The position numbers and the translations under genes were made by a program. A stretch of DNA of 64,000 bases, from contig LVLI01000565.1 in assembly GCA_001687465.1 (NCBI GenBank), forward strand, positions 1 to 64,000, given 5' to 3'. Positions 10,338 through 21,625 of this stretch are shown here, one piece after another (position 1 is the stretch's first letter; each line of letters begins with the position of its first letter). The stretch comes from Halocafeteria seosinensis. Lineage: Eukaryota > Sar > Bigyra > Bicosoecida. The notes below the pieces were generated by a model. It saw only the letters and a list, made by a program, of their open reading frames with translations. It had not been told where the DNA came from and ran no database searches.

Positions 10338-12649
10338 ATGGCTACAACACAAACTGATACTTCAGTGCCGTTTGTTTCTTTGGATTCCTCCCCCAAGGCT
10401 ACAGAAGAGAGCTCTGCACAAAATGCCAACGACACAGGAGCTGAGGGAGAAGGTGGTGCAAAGACGGCCGGTGCATCCGCCACACAGGGCTTACTCAACT
10501 TCTTGAAAGGGATGTTTGGTGCCGGTATCTTGGCCATCCCTAGCTCGTTTAACAAGACTGGAATTCCCGCGGGTATTCTTTTATATTTGCTCGTCGGATT
10601 GACGTGCACGGTTGCAATGCTTGCATTGATATATATTAAACACGAACTACAGCGCCGGCAAGAGGAGTACGACGCGTTAGAGAAGGATGCAGTTGGGATG
10701 TACAGCGATCAGCAAGGAGAGCAAGGAAATAATCGCGAAACAAGGGCGTTCTCTGTTAGCGGTGTTCCGCAACAGGGGCGAGAGCAAGACCGGCGACGCC
10801 TCCAAAAGGAGCATCCTCATTTAAACGATGGCTCTTTCAGTCCTCGAGAGGCAATGCGAACTATTTCTGCGGGTACGGGCACTAGTAGTGGAAAGGGTAC
10901 ACAACCGGATAATGATCACCGGCCATTGTCAAGTCTAAATAGCATTAAGCATGAATGGACAAATGGAGAGAACCAGTCGCTTCTTGAGAGCTTGGAAACA
11001 GCGTCTGCCGGCACACTCCAGAGTGACGAATTTCAGATAGAGACAGCTCCTGAAGAAGCCGATGAAATAGGTGGACAATTAGATGAAGAACATAAAATTC
11101 AGACGTATGCAGAGGTTGGAGAAGCAGCAATGGGTGTATGGGGTCGTTATCTTGTTGAGTTTAACGTCGTAGTGTTAGAATGGGCTTTCTGTGCTGGCTT
11201 TGTCAATGTTGGCTTCGCTAACGTGCACAATGCCATCCACCGTGCGAATGAGTTGAACGGCAATGGAGAAGTTATGGGTCAACCAAACAGGATGATTGTA
11301 GGCGTAATTGCGGCTCCCATTTTGATAATACTTTCGTGGATCAAAAAGGTTAAGGATTTATGGATTATTTCCCTCATGGGTCTCGTTGTATATGTGTGTA
11401 AGTTAATCTTTACGGTCATCTGGGGCAGTAGACAGCATTAGCTTCTTTCTCGCTGAATTGGTGCAGTTGGGGTGATGGGTATTTCGTTTTACCAAGGGGG
11501 ACAACATATCCACGACGGAAGTACAGGCATCTCTCACGATGAACTGCTCAACGGAACGATAGGTGTCAGTTCTATAGGCGAGAGAATACTCCATTACACA
11601 GCCTTTATTGGTAAGAGACGATTAGTAGATACGGTACGAAGGTTAGTACGGCGTTTCATGGTTCTATGACGGTCGCAGGTAGCTCCGTGTATAGCCTCGA
11701 AGGGATTAATTTGGTGCTGCCAATTGAAACTTCTCTACGTGACAAGAAGAAAGCACCTCTTGTAATTGGAGGCGGTACTGTCGTATACTGCTGCATGGTT
11801 TGCTTGTTGGGGTCGTTTGGTTTTGCTGCCGGCTTGGGGAAAGGCAAAGAAGGTGTTGTCACGGATAACTTGACGGGTATTCCCGGCATCATCGTCAGTA
11901 CCGCTCTTGTACTCGCCCTCATTTTCACTCATGCTCTGACGCTATTTCCTGCTACCGAAATAGTTGAAAGGCGACTGTTCGACCCCGATGACGACTCTTT
12001 CAAGACACTCTGGTTCCAGCGACTAATAAGAGCCCTGCAAGTGATATTTACTGTTATCGTTGGACTCAGTGCTCGCTCATTCGATCGATTTTCTGCCTTG
12101 ATAGGTGCTCTATTCATGTCGACAGTTGGCTTTCTCATGCCTGCGTTATTTACTTGGGTATCTTTCAACGGGAACCAAGTTTGGCCGTTCAGCAAAATTT
12201 TTGGTAGTTCGGACATCATTGATGAAGAGAGAGATCGTGCAGCAGATCCGTTCTCGTTCCTCGAGCATGAGGATCTGAGTGATCTAGGTAGTGAGAAGCG
12301 TGGTGCTGATAAAACCTCCGAACACGAAATACCCTCTGTCGGGGATCTTCGATCATATACTCCAGAACAGAGGGTGGAGAACCAACCACGTGTTCATCAT
12401 TCCCCGGATCCTGCTGATCGTCGAAAGTTCATGTCGTTTGATCCCTCTCTGATTGAACCTAAACTAAAGGAACGAAGCGCAAGCATGTCGGGCGCGGTCA
12501 TCCATCCTGGAAAACTGCGTCCTTTGTCCCCTGGCCCATGCATGGGTCCTTGGGGAGTCGCAGCTTGCATTTACGGGATGTTATTCGGAGTGTTCACGAT
12601 GGTATTCGGTTTGTACACCTCCATAAAAGGCTTCATGGGTAAAGATTAA
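10338..12649 (+). CDS. AAAP-family amino-acid transporter 2
   Basis: Three exons: 10338-11397, 11467-11610, 11679-12649; 724 aa. The frame is open a little upstream but 10338 is its first ATG. Helix 1 reads LLNFLKGMFGAGILAIPSSF, the AAAP glycine-rich signature. After helix 2 comes a very long hydrophilic loop (roughly residues 115-255), then EVGEAAMGVWGRYLVEF and seven or more helices, including SLEGINLVLPIE and a THALTLFPATEIVERRLFD segment. A second hydrophilic loop of about 110 residues precedes the last helix. It shares intron positions and most motifs with transporter 3, so the two are tandem duplicates. Confidence 0.88.
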
Positions 12650-13084
12650 CATCAAAACAAGTAAAACGCAGAGGGGCCACTGGCCAGAATCTATTGCGAT
12701 GCCCCGTTGTACATGCGGACACAACGCAGCTTGGTTTAGGGGTTGTAGAGCGTTTGTCCACAAGGTTGATACGTTGACACAAAAGTACATAATGTACTTA
12801 ACACACGTCATCAACACGGATTACTTGTTACCGTTATGCATTTTGCACCCTCTTGCAGCACCAATGGGTCGACAGCACTTGTTCCATGTCACGTGCGACT
12901 GCAGCTTCTGCCACCCTCGTCAATGACTCAATGCTCCTGTTGCAATAGGGATTGATAGTACAATGTGTTAGGATAATATATATTGAATAAAAGACAACAA
13001 AACAACCACAGCTCTACTGCCGTAAGCAGACGAATACAATTCGATGTCTGAACCCCCGAGAACAGGAGGAGGACATTGAATGGC
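12650..13084. other. Intergenic stretch between tandem transporters
   Basis: 435 bp with no gene. An AT-rich run around 12974-13000 (ATAATATATATTGAATAAAA) could supply a poly(A) signal or a TATA-like element; I cannot tell which. Confidence 0.35.
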
Positions 13085-15514
13085 ATGAGCTCCCAGACCT
13101 CAGCGCAAAGCGCACATGCTACTGCTGCAGCCTCCAGTGAAACCTCAAGACCTCAGACGAGTCAAATTCATCAAGAGAAGAATGATGGTGAAAATGAGGA
13201 CGAAAATAGATATCTTCGAGAGTCTGGCTCCCCTCCTTTCCCAGCTCTGCTTAATTTCCTCAAGGGGATGTTTGGCGCAGGTACGCAGCTTTTTTGTAGC
13301 CTTTAAAGTGGCATATGTGCGCCTCCATCATTACACGTCATGTATGCAGGCATCTTGGCCATACCGGGCGCGTTCAAACATACGGGCGTCGTTCTAGGAC
13401 TAGTGTTGTATTCTTTGGTAGGCGCCGGATGCGCCATTGCCATGGTGGCGTTGGTCTACGTCAAGCATGAATTACAAGCCAGGCAGCTGGAGCACACCTG
13501 GATGGATCGCCATCGGGAACAAATTGAACAAAGGAGAAAGCAGAGAAGTCTATCGGATACTGGAATACGAGAGTCTCGGAGACTGGGTGAAACAGAACAG
13601 TTACTACAGGAAGAGGCCCAGAAGCGATCTAAACGCGGTAGCAGTGCCGAGCTCCCATTATGGGATAGTCAACACTTACAGTTAACTAACGGCGGCGTCG
13701 CCAGAGACAAGCGACCGTCTAGTGGCTCCATTGGCCAACATAGTGATAGCGAAAGGGACAAAACGAAGCAACAATCAACACAGGTTAGTTCCAATAAGGA
13801 TGCTGTCCCGGATGACGACACTTCTGCATCGAGTGGAGAGCATAAGCACCATGATGAAGAGGTGACTATTCCTATTCGCAAACAGTCGTCTGTCGATCAA
13901 CCGATCGTCGCTGGTACAAGTGAAAATAGTTTCAGCATCGAAACTTATGCGGAAGTGGGAGAGGCAGCTATGGGCAAAGTTGGAAGGATACTGGTGGAAA
14001 CTCACGTCGTTGTGCTAGAATGGGCATTTTGTGCCGGTTTCGTATTCGTAGGATACCGGAATCTGCAGAGCGCTTACAGACTCGCTCCAGTAGAGGTTGA
14101 CCCACCGACAAAATTGACGGTGGGATTGATTTCGACGCCTTTGCTGATATTGCTATCCTGGATCAAACAGCTTAAAGATTTATGGTTCATCTCTCTTTGC
14201 GGGCTTATAGTGTATCTATGTAAGTGCAACAACCGATTGCGCTCCCAGTGAGTGGTATAGTTTCTTCACACTTCTCTCATTCGACTTGTTCCAGTGGGTG
14301 TTATGGGAGTTACTTTTTACGAAGGTATAAGGGAAATTGCCAACGATAACATTGGTCGTGAAACTGAGGAGATTAGTCCAATGTCCATGATCAAGTTTAT
14401 AGGTTAGTGTTCGGGCGTTTAAACGTTTTGCTCATTTGGAGAGGTGAAGTATTCTGCCTCCGGCTGCAGCTACGGCCGTTTATAGCCTAGAAGGTATCAA
14501 CCTAGTGCTCCCAATAGAATCGTCTTTGAAAGATCAGCGAAATGCTGCCAAAGTTATTGGATGGGGAACAGCTGCGTATACGTTCCTTTGTGCCTTGTTC
14601 GGTGCATTTGGGTACTTCGTTGGTATGTTGCCGTGATCCACCTACACTGCGAAGGTTATAGTTTACTGACCCGCATGTTATTGTGTTTTGCAGGGTTCGG
14701 TACCTGCGAGGGTAGTCGTATCGTTACCGACTGCCTTACGGGGAATGAAGCAGTGGTTGTGAGCGTCACGCTCGTGATAGCGTTGTTCTTTACGCATGCG
14801 TTGACCTTGTTTCCTGCCACAGAAATTGTGGAAAGGAAACTATTCGATCCGGCGGATGACAGCACACGCACGTTATGGTGGTGTCGATTAATTCGGGTAT
14901 TGGAGGTCTTGCTTACTGTTATCGTTGGTCTCATGGTGGATTCCTTTGAGAAGTTTTCTGGCTTCATCGGTGCGCTGATGATGTCGACTGTAGGATTCAT
15001 ACTACCTGCTCTGTTTGTTTGGAGCGCCTTTAACGGTAAAGATGCTTGGCCCTGGTACTACATTACGCGCATTTTGTTCAAAATTAAACAGAAGGCTAAA
15101 TCATCAAAGGAAGGAATTGAAATGGAAACGACTTCCATCTCGCGCAGCTATGAGACTCACGATGCCTTCGGTTCAATCTTGTCCCCAGCAAGAAGGGAAG
15201 GACGGGTAGAGTCCGCTGAAGGCAAAGTTGTGTTTTCTTCAGCCCATGCAAGCCAACATACGGAGCACGACACTATTAGTGGGGATCGCCGGGTGGATAC
15301 GCATGGAAGACTGACCACTGGATCCCAAGGTGGCAACAAGACAAGCGGGAGTACAGGGCGTGGTAGTATCTCGGTTGAGGCTCCAGGGAAGTTAATGTCC
15401 ATGGAGAAACGAAGGTCCTTAGGATTTTGGGGTAGTTTGGCTTGTGTTTTCGCAATCATATTTGGCGGTTTTATAATGGTGTTTGGTATCTACAGTAGTC
15501 TCCAAGATCTGTAA
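13085..15514 (+). CDS. AAAP-family amino-acid transporter 3
   Basis: Five exons: 13085-13280, 13350-14219, 14295-14402, 14470-14622, 14694-15514; 715 aa. It is parallel to transporter 2 in every block: LLNFLKGMFGAGILAIPGAF, a long Gln/Ser-rich loop (about 115-255), ETYAEVGEAAMG, YSLEGINLVLPIE and the THALTLFPATEIVERKLFD segment. Two introns (after VYL and after FIG) sit at the same codon and phase as in transporter 2. It has two further introns, one inside helix 1 (after FGAG) and one before GFGTCE. Proton- or sodium-coupled amino-acid transport is known for the family; the substrate is unknown. Confidence 0.88.
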
Positions 15515-15868
15515 TTGACCATGGACCATTATATTCTCACACAGACTCTGAATGTAACAACTTTGAGACGAGTACTTTAGTAATGCAAATTGCTACCTGC
15601 TCTACCATCATTACGTTCTACTATAATCACGACTCGGACATAACTTCGTTTATTTGAAACCGTAAGAAATTGTGAAGTTCCTCACCCACGACTCGCCACG
15701 AGTGTGCCACGACTCTTGGGCCACGTCGTTACGTGGCACGAGTTGATCACACTGGATTGGACACGCCAAACAAGAGACCTGTTTCATTCCGTTGCTTGAC
15801 CTCGAGGTTCGTCCGCTCGTGGAGAGGGAGGGCAATGGTCTTTGTAAAGCCTGACAACTGCCGTTAAG
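15515..15868. other. Intergenic stretch
   Basis: 354 bp. A short patch around 15690-15745 is rich in CCACGA/CACGAG/CACGT words, including ACGTCGTTACGT, but no defined element was recognised. Confidence 0.3.
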
Positions 15869-16879
15869 ATGGAGACACAGAGCTGTCACTCTTCCCACGA
15901 CAGAGATCCCGTCGACACAAAAGAGGTGCCCGATCGGGAGACAATTCAGAAACCAGAATATAATGTAGGCGATACTGCGGGGTACGGTCAACAGACTGTT
16001 GCGGAGGGACCTCTGCATGTATCAGAGCTGAATCAGCAGCAGGAGACGGAGGTAGCACGTCTACAAGCAGAGCTACAACGCAAAGATGAAGTTATACAGA
16101 GTAAGAACGATCAAATTGAATATTTGCAGAATTCCCTGTCGGAGATGGCAGAGCGCCTCTCAAAACTTGAGGGGCGAACGTTACCCGAGCAAAGTGAACA
16201 TACAGCAGAATTCCACCCGGCGAGATCTCGCTGCAGGAAGGAGCATTTGTCTTCGGTGGTGGATGAACGTTTTGAGCGGGAATTTCCCAGCGCAAGTAGG
16301 AGGAGGAAGTTACGCGAGGAGATCAACTTCTTTGGAAGTCAATTGAAAAACAGTGGTATGTCGACTGCGGCTGAGAGTGCGGCCCATGGCGAAGAGGATG
16401 AGTCGCTCTTGGACTATTTGCACGAATACGAGATGCATCCATCGGCCGTTAGGGGGCGGTCCAGTTACTCTGGTAGTGTATTTGATACAGCGAGACACAT
16501 GAGTCGGCATATGGACCACTGGCAACGCAAGAATCCTATGGAGGAGTATGCGACGATATCACCAGGAAGTAAAATTTCTGTAGCCAAGACACGTCGCGAG
16601 CTGGACCTTGAAGAGATACAACGGCTACAAAAAGAAAGAGACCGCCTGTACGAACATCTTCGTAATATTGATACAAGTAGATATCGGGAGGTCCTTTCGA
16701 AGTCTGAGACATTCCTGAGGAATAGCGACGCTTCCGGACAGCATTGGAATGATAGCAACGTTCAAGAAAATATGCAGCGCCCTTCGTGTGTAGAAGAGGC
16801 TTCGAAAGATGCGCGATATAAATCATTTCTGGACAAGTCATCCAACTTTCAAAAGAGTGTGACTAGATTGTGCTACTAG
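15869..16879 (+). CDS. Hypothetical coiled-coil protein
   Basis: Single exon, 336 aa, starting at the first ATG of the frame. I do not recognise the family. A heptad-rich coiled coil spans about residues 52-108 (ETEVARLQAELQRKDEVIQS...), and a second short one is around 235-275 (ELDLEEIQRLQKERDRLYEH). Between them are basic and serine-rich stretches. There is no signal peptide or membrane segment. The composition suits a structural, centrosomal or cytoskeletal adaptor, but nothing in the sequence proves it. Confidence 0.65.
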   Translation: METQSCHSSHDRDPVDTKEVPDRETIQKPEYNVGDTAGYGQQTVAEGPLHVSELNQQQETEVARLQAELQRKDEVIQSKNDQIEYLQNSLSEMAERLSKLEGRTLPEQSEHTAEFHPARSRCRKEHLSSVVDERFEREFPSASRRRKLREEINFFGSQLKNSGMSTAAESAAHGEEDESLLDYLHEYEMHPSAVRGRSSYSGSVFDTARHMSRHMDHWQRKNPMEEYATISPGSKISVAKTRRELDLEEIQRLQKERDRLYEHLRNIDTSRYREVLSKSETFLRNSDASGQHWNDSNVQENMQRPSCVEEASKDARYKSFLDKSSNFQKSVTRLCY

Positions 16880-17424
16880 TTTCTGACCCAGCCTCACCAT
16901 GTGCTGCCTTTCGAAGCGTACTCGACCAGAAGAGTTTCAAGAGATAGTCACAGTAGAGGTGACCGCGAAACCCATAGTGCATCTCACCTTGCTAACTTCG
17001 TGGGAATTTCTTCGTTGACCAACGTGCACTCACTTACGGACTCGGTTCTCTACCGGAGAGGCCTTCCTTGGTAGCCTAAGGCGACTGTGGGCACAGTGGC
17101 ACTTAGTCAATATGACGTCTGTGGTTTACCATCGCGCTATGAGCTACAATTGTATCTTTTATTATGAAGCGAATGTGACAGGCCGTGAAAAAAGAGAAAA
17201 TTTACCACAATGTAAGCGTGCTATCTGTGATTCGTTGTTTGCGAAGCAGCAGTACTGCCAGTTCCACTCTTGAAAGTGTCGAGTCTCCCATTTGAATTCT
17301 TAGTTGAATTTCCAACTCGAGTTTCCAAGTCAAGCTTGTACAAGGTTTGTTGGATTGATAATATACATTTGATTAAAAAGGCAATATCCTCGGTGGGGAC
17401 TCAGCATAAAGGGAGGAAGGGACT
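16880..17424. other. Intergenic stretch
   Basis: 545 bp between two genes on the same strand. No gene, repeat or RNA was recognised; it presumably contains the FAN1 promoter. Confidence 0.35.
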
Positions 17425-20400
17425 ATGTCCTCTAGTGCGTCCAAATGTAAGCAATTGACGGACTTCTTTTCCCCTTCCTCCGCTACGGTATGGAACACGA
17501 GGAGGACTTCTCCCCGGCGTCCTCACAAGGAGGAGGAGGATGGGGTGATACGAATAGACGTCCCTTCTCCTTCGTCAACTAGGAGCCCTAAGAAACGCAT
17601 TCAACAAGAGAATGATAAGGAAGCGTCCATTTGTCTCGATCTGTCGAGCCAGGAGACTGATAATGGAGAAGACAGGAGGCGGAAGTCCAAGAAGAGAGAC
17701 ATTCTTTGGCAGGATGAAAACGAGGAGGCCATGGTGCATCGGTACAAAATGAGACGGGAGGCGCGCTTGTGCTCAACGCAAGAGGGGTTTGAACGAAGTG
17801 AGGGATACTTGGCAGTAAAACACCGGCAGATACCTCTGCTTCGAGTTATTGCCTCTATGAGAGACAAACAGCAAAGTGACTGGATACGAGATATGAGAAC
17901 CCGAAAGCTCAGTCTTACCGAGTATGCTCGAGAAACGAAAGGCTCTGCGTATAGTTGTCATCTGCGGTATATGCTGGATAATATCTGTCTTCGGCCGTCG
18001 GTGTATCGGACCCTCTTCCGCCCCGACGAACTTGAGCTGGCAGAGTGTTTGCTCCGACTGCCTGAACCACACTTCGGGCTAATTGCTCGCATCTTTATGC
18101 GCAAAGGTCCTTGGTTTTACGTGCTTTCTATACTTGGATACCGCGATATATTTTCGAACAGTACGGATAACTTGGAGGAAGCAACTCAAATAATCAAGCA
18201 GCTTAACCAGCAGGGGTTGCTTCTTACCTTGGAGGAAGTCAGGATCGCCAGGTTACAAGAACAACGAGATAGAATTCTGGACAAGTACGTTCTTTTAGAC
18301 CATGATGAAAATGTCCATACCTCAAGAGCCAAAGCATACACACGGCATGCTGTGTGTGCATTGACGTCAAGAGATGCTTTACACAAAGCGGGCGTTAGTT
18401 GCTCAATGCTGGCGCTTTCTGATCTTATGTGCCTCTCTGTTCAATCCTTGGTAGCCCTGGAAATATGCTCTTCACTCTTGACGAACAAGCAGCTGCAACA
18501 TATATGCACATCGCTGGGAATGAGAGGTGACACGACAATTCCGAATCCCTCCTGTGCAAACAACTCGGCAAGTACCAGCGTGGCGAGATCCTTTGTTCTG
18601 CGTTCTTTGGAAACCATAGGATTCCCCAAACGAAAAGCGGAGTGCATCGCAAGCTGCATGAATATCCTTGGACCGTCGTCGAATTGCACCACTTGCGTTG
18701 TGAACACCAAGAAGTCTACCCTATTGAGGTGGCTAGTTAACAAGATGCTGAAACAGAAAGGACTGTTCGGTAACGAACTTCCATTAGCCCAGCGCATACA
18801 GGAAGTGGTGGACAGTAGGCAACCAGTGGAATACTACCGGAGTAGCGATAGTCACTTCTTTAGATTTCCTCGAGCACTGCGCCACTTGCTTCTCCGCGTT
18901 CATCGGCTTTTTTACGTTACCGGCTTTACTGCCGCCCTAAGCAGCGGTCACATTGAAGGAGAATGGACGTACGGAGGCAACAGTGTCCAGCAGCACCCAG
19001 ACAATCCTCTTCTAACAAGTGACGACTGTTGGCACGTGGAGGTGGAAGACGGACTCGAATCGGGAGTGCAAGGGGAAGTAGAGAGTGTCGAGCTTGGACC
19101 TCCTCAATTTTCCCCGGGGCTACTTGAAATTTTTAAGAAAATGAAGTTTCCACACTATCAGTACTTTAGTGATGTGGTTTTGTTTCGCTCCAAGGGCTCC
19201 TACTTTGTATATGAAGCTGCCCTTGCTTTTCGCAATGAAACGGTAAAGTCAGAAGTCCTCAGTTCCAAAGCAAGTATCGTTCTTGCAGAGAATGTCTCAG
19301 GAGGTAACGCAATCCAGGACTCTGTGCAGACAGCGAAGTTTGATGACGTGCTGCATATTTTTGAACCTATCAGTGGTGCAGAGATATCGAATCTTTTGTG
19401 TTCCCCCTCTGATCAAGTATCCCGGAAGCTGCTGAACTTCGCTTTGCTCCAGGATGTTGGCCACGCTAAAGGCGCGAGCAACGGGCGTCATGCGCTTTCT
19501 ACCGTCCTTAGCGTTTATCGTCAATCAATTCAAGGAGGTGGAGACGCGAAAAAGTGTTCTTTTTATCGATTGTGCCTGAACTTCGTGGTGGGACTAGTCT
19601 ATCCGGAGCTACTTGTCGCCATGCGTGCTTCTTCATGCCTTTTTATGGCCCACCTGTGGAAGAATAACACCTTGCATCTCCAACAACAGAACCCATCTAC
19701 GGATACTGGGTACGTTTGTTTTGAAGAACGACAGCATAGTGAGGTTGAAAGTACCGACCATATTCGGCAGTTGGATGGGTGCACAGTATTTGTGTCTATT
19801 TTGTGGGATGCAATAGATTGCCTTGAAAGGAAGAAGTTGTATTCCAGCTCCATTCTATATTTGCGACAGTTGCTGGCGCTACCATATACCCCTCATCGAC
19901 GGGGCAAGTGGTGGATGCGACTCAGTTTGGATCTGGCTCATTTGGGGCTGTTAAAGCAAAGTGTTGAAGCAACGGTTGAGGGTTGCTGTGATTCTACCGT
20001 CAGAGGCGGGGATAAACTAGCTCTGTGGAAACGACTACGAAGGTTGGGCAAGCAGGCGAATGGCAAGTTAAACTTTGGTTTGCTTTCTGCTGTAAATAGC
20101 ATTACGCAGCAAAAGCCCTCTGTTCAGGACGTATGCGGGATTCAAGCTTCTCAAGATGACATTGAGATTTTGGCTAGAGGCCATCCTTGTCTTGCTGCTA
20201 CGGAGAAGTCTTTCTCGACTGCGTTTGCCACTCTATGGCCGTCTTTAAAAGTGTGGTCAATGGATAATCGCATACGCATGCTTGTAGAAACTCGTTTATT
20301 AACTCGAGGAGTGCCACGAACATCATTCGTAATGCGACCGCTAAAGAGTTCGGTGGGTGAAACTCACGTAGTGGACAAGCCCCTGAATAAGAGCATGGGA

Positions 20401-21621
20401 ATGAAAAGTCGCTTTTTATCAACCGATCCCTACAATGACGTTTCGGAGTATACTCAGTCTCAGGAAACGGGATTAGACTTCTCGTCCGGATGCTTTATTA
20501 CTGACCACGTTTGGTTAAGTCTTATCGCATGGCATTTTCTCGTGGATTCTTCCAAAGGAGATTCCAAAACTGGTAATGCGGTTTATCGGCGATTTGTTAA
20601 GTGGCTTATAAACACGAGCCTACCTGCGATGCCTCATTTACCATCCAGAGACAAAAAAATGATGCTTAAGGCGTATACTCTACTGTCGCAGCTTGAACAG
20701 GCGACTAAAGAGAACAAAACTGCTGTATGCTCGGAAAATTGTTCTCTTCTTTGGGCCATCGCGTCTAGTGGTATACTGCTCGAAGACGAAACGGACCTGT
20801 TTCACGCCTCCGAAACGAAAGCAATCGATGGCATCAACCTTCTTCAGACTATTGACATCGATTCGGAAGGTCTTTTTGGGACGGATTTATTCTCTTCCGT
20901 GGAACTGAGAGCACTAGAGCATTACTCCACTACAGCACATTGGAGGGGCAGCCATTGTGAGGGTAGGCCCCTGGTCTCACTTTTCGGTTTGCTCTTTTGG
21001 GATATCATATTCAATGCAAATGTGGAGGATGGCGTCTTCGTAACGGCCTACCAAGATGCACCGTTAGATATTGACAGTATGTCCTTCTTCAGAAGAAGAG
21101 AATCACATATCTTGTGCAGACTCCAGGAAATTCTGCATATGAACGACCACCAACTTGCATCGCACCTTGCCGATAGCTACACAACGCATTTCGGTGAAAT
21201 TTGTCGCGATGTCAACTGGCAATATCCACTGGGGTTCCTGCAAATGCTAGTTTGTGGGCTTGGAGCTCGTGTCGTCGGGAAAATATGTTATGCTCTTTCA
21301 ATGAACCACAAACACCTTAGCAGCGGACTACCAGATTTGTTGCTCTGGCGGATCTCTTTACCGGGATATGATCACAGGAGATGTAATTTAGAGGAAGATG
21401 ACGAAGTTCAAATGGGGAATTCGGGGAACAGCGAGGCGCGACCCCCATATCCTTCTTTTCCGGGATTGGAGTGGGCTATACCAGCCGGATGTGGAGTTCA
21501 GGTAAAGCTTGTTGAAGTCAAAGGCCCGAGAGATCGGTTGAGCGATAAACAAAATGCTTGGTTGCAAGTTCTTTCATCAGCCGGGGCAGATGTGGAAGTT
21601 TGTTACATACGCGAGCGTTAA
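17425..21621 (+). CDS. FAN1: Fanconi-associated nuclease 1
   Basis: Single intron-free ORF of 1,398 aa, longer than the roughly 1,000 aa of animal FAN1. The C-terminal VRR-NUC domain is diagnostic: SSGLPDLLLWR supplies the catalytic Asp (D1304), and LVEVKGPRDRLSDKQ supplies Glu and Lys (E1364, K1366). FAN1 is a structure-specific 5' flap nuclease that unhooks interstrand crosslinks in the nucleus. About 45 extra residues lie between the two catalytic motifs compared with human FAN1. The UBZ zinc finger of the human N terminus is not visible. Instead the first 15 residues end in KQLTDFF, resembling a PCNA-binding box. Its stop is 4 bp from the stop of the convergent RAP gene. Confidence 0.93.
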   Translation: MSSSASKCKQLTDFFSPSSATVWNTRRTSPRRPHKEEEDGVIRIDVPSPSSTRSPKKRIQQENDKEASICLDLSSQETDNGEDRRRKSKKRDILWQDENEEAMVHRYKMRREARLCSTQEGFERSEGYLAVKHRQIPLLRVIASMRDKQQSDWIRDMRTRKLSLTEYARETKGSAYSCHLRYMLDNICLRPSVYRTLFRPDELELAECLLRLPEPHFGLIARIFMRKGPWFYVLSILGYRDIFSNSTDNLEEATQIIKQLNQQGLLLTLEEVRIARLQEQRDRILDKYVLLDHDENVHTSRAKAYTRHAVCALTSRDALHKAGVSCSMLALSDLMCLSVQSLVALEICSSLLTNKQLQHICTSLGMRGDTTIPNPSCANNSASTSVARSFVLRSLETIGFPKRKAECIASCMNILGPSSNCTTCVVNTKKSTLLRWLVNKMLKQKGLFGNELPLAQRIQEVVDSRQPVEYYRSSDSHFFRFPRALRHLLLRVHRLFYVTGFTAALSSGHIEGEWTYGGNSVQQHPDNPLLTSDDCWHVEVEDGLESGVQGEVESVELGPPQFSPGLLEIFKKMKFPHYQYFSDVVLFRSKGSYFVYEAALAFRNETVKSEVLSSKASIVLAENVSGGNAIQDSVQTAKFDDVLHIFEPISGAEISNLLCSPSDQVSRKLLNFALLQDVGHAKGASNGRHALSTVLSVYRQSIQGGGDAKKCSFYRLCLNFVVGLVYPELLVAMRASSCLFMAHLWKNNTLHLQQQNPSTDTGYVCFEERQHSEVESTDHIRQLDGCTVFVSILWDAIDCLERKKLYSSSILYLRQLLALPYTPHRRGKWWMRLSLDLAHLGLLKQSVEATVEGCCDSTVRGGDKLALWKRLRRLGKQANGKLNFGLLSAVNSITQQKPSVQDVCGIQASQDDIEILARGHPCLAATEKSFSTAFATLWPSLKVWSMDNRIRMLVETRLLTRGVPRTSFVMRPLKSSVGETHVVDKPLNKSMGMKSRFLSTDPYNDVSEYTQSQETGLDFSSGCFITDHVWLSLIAWHFLVDSSKGDSKTGNAVYRRFVKWLINTSLPAMPHLPSRDKKMMLKAYTLLSQLEQATKENKTAVCSENCSLLWAIASSGILLEDETDLFHASETKAIDGINLLQTIDIDSEGLFGTDLFSSVELRALEHYSTTAHWRGSHCEGRPLVSLFGLLFWDIIFNANVEDGVFVTAYQDAPLDIDSMSFFRRRESHILCRLQEILHMNDHQLASHLADSYTTHFGEICRDVNWQYPLGFLQMLVCGLGARVVGKICYALSMNHKHLSSGLPDLLLWRISLPGYDHRRCNLEEDDEVQMGNSGNSEARPPYPSFPGLEWAIPAGCGVQVKLVEVKGPRDRLSDKQNAWLQVLSSAGADVEVCYIRER

Positions 21622-21625
21622 CCGA

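Noticed and set aside
15690-15745. CACGTG-like word cluster as a defined regulatory element
   Set aside because: The words are degenerate and their arrangement matches no element I can name; kept only as a note in the gap entry.
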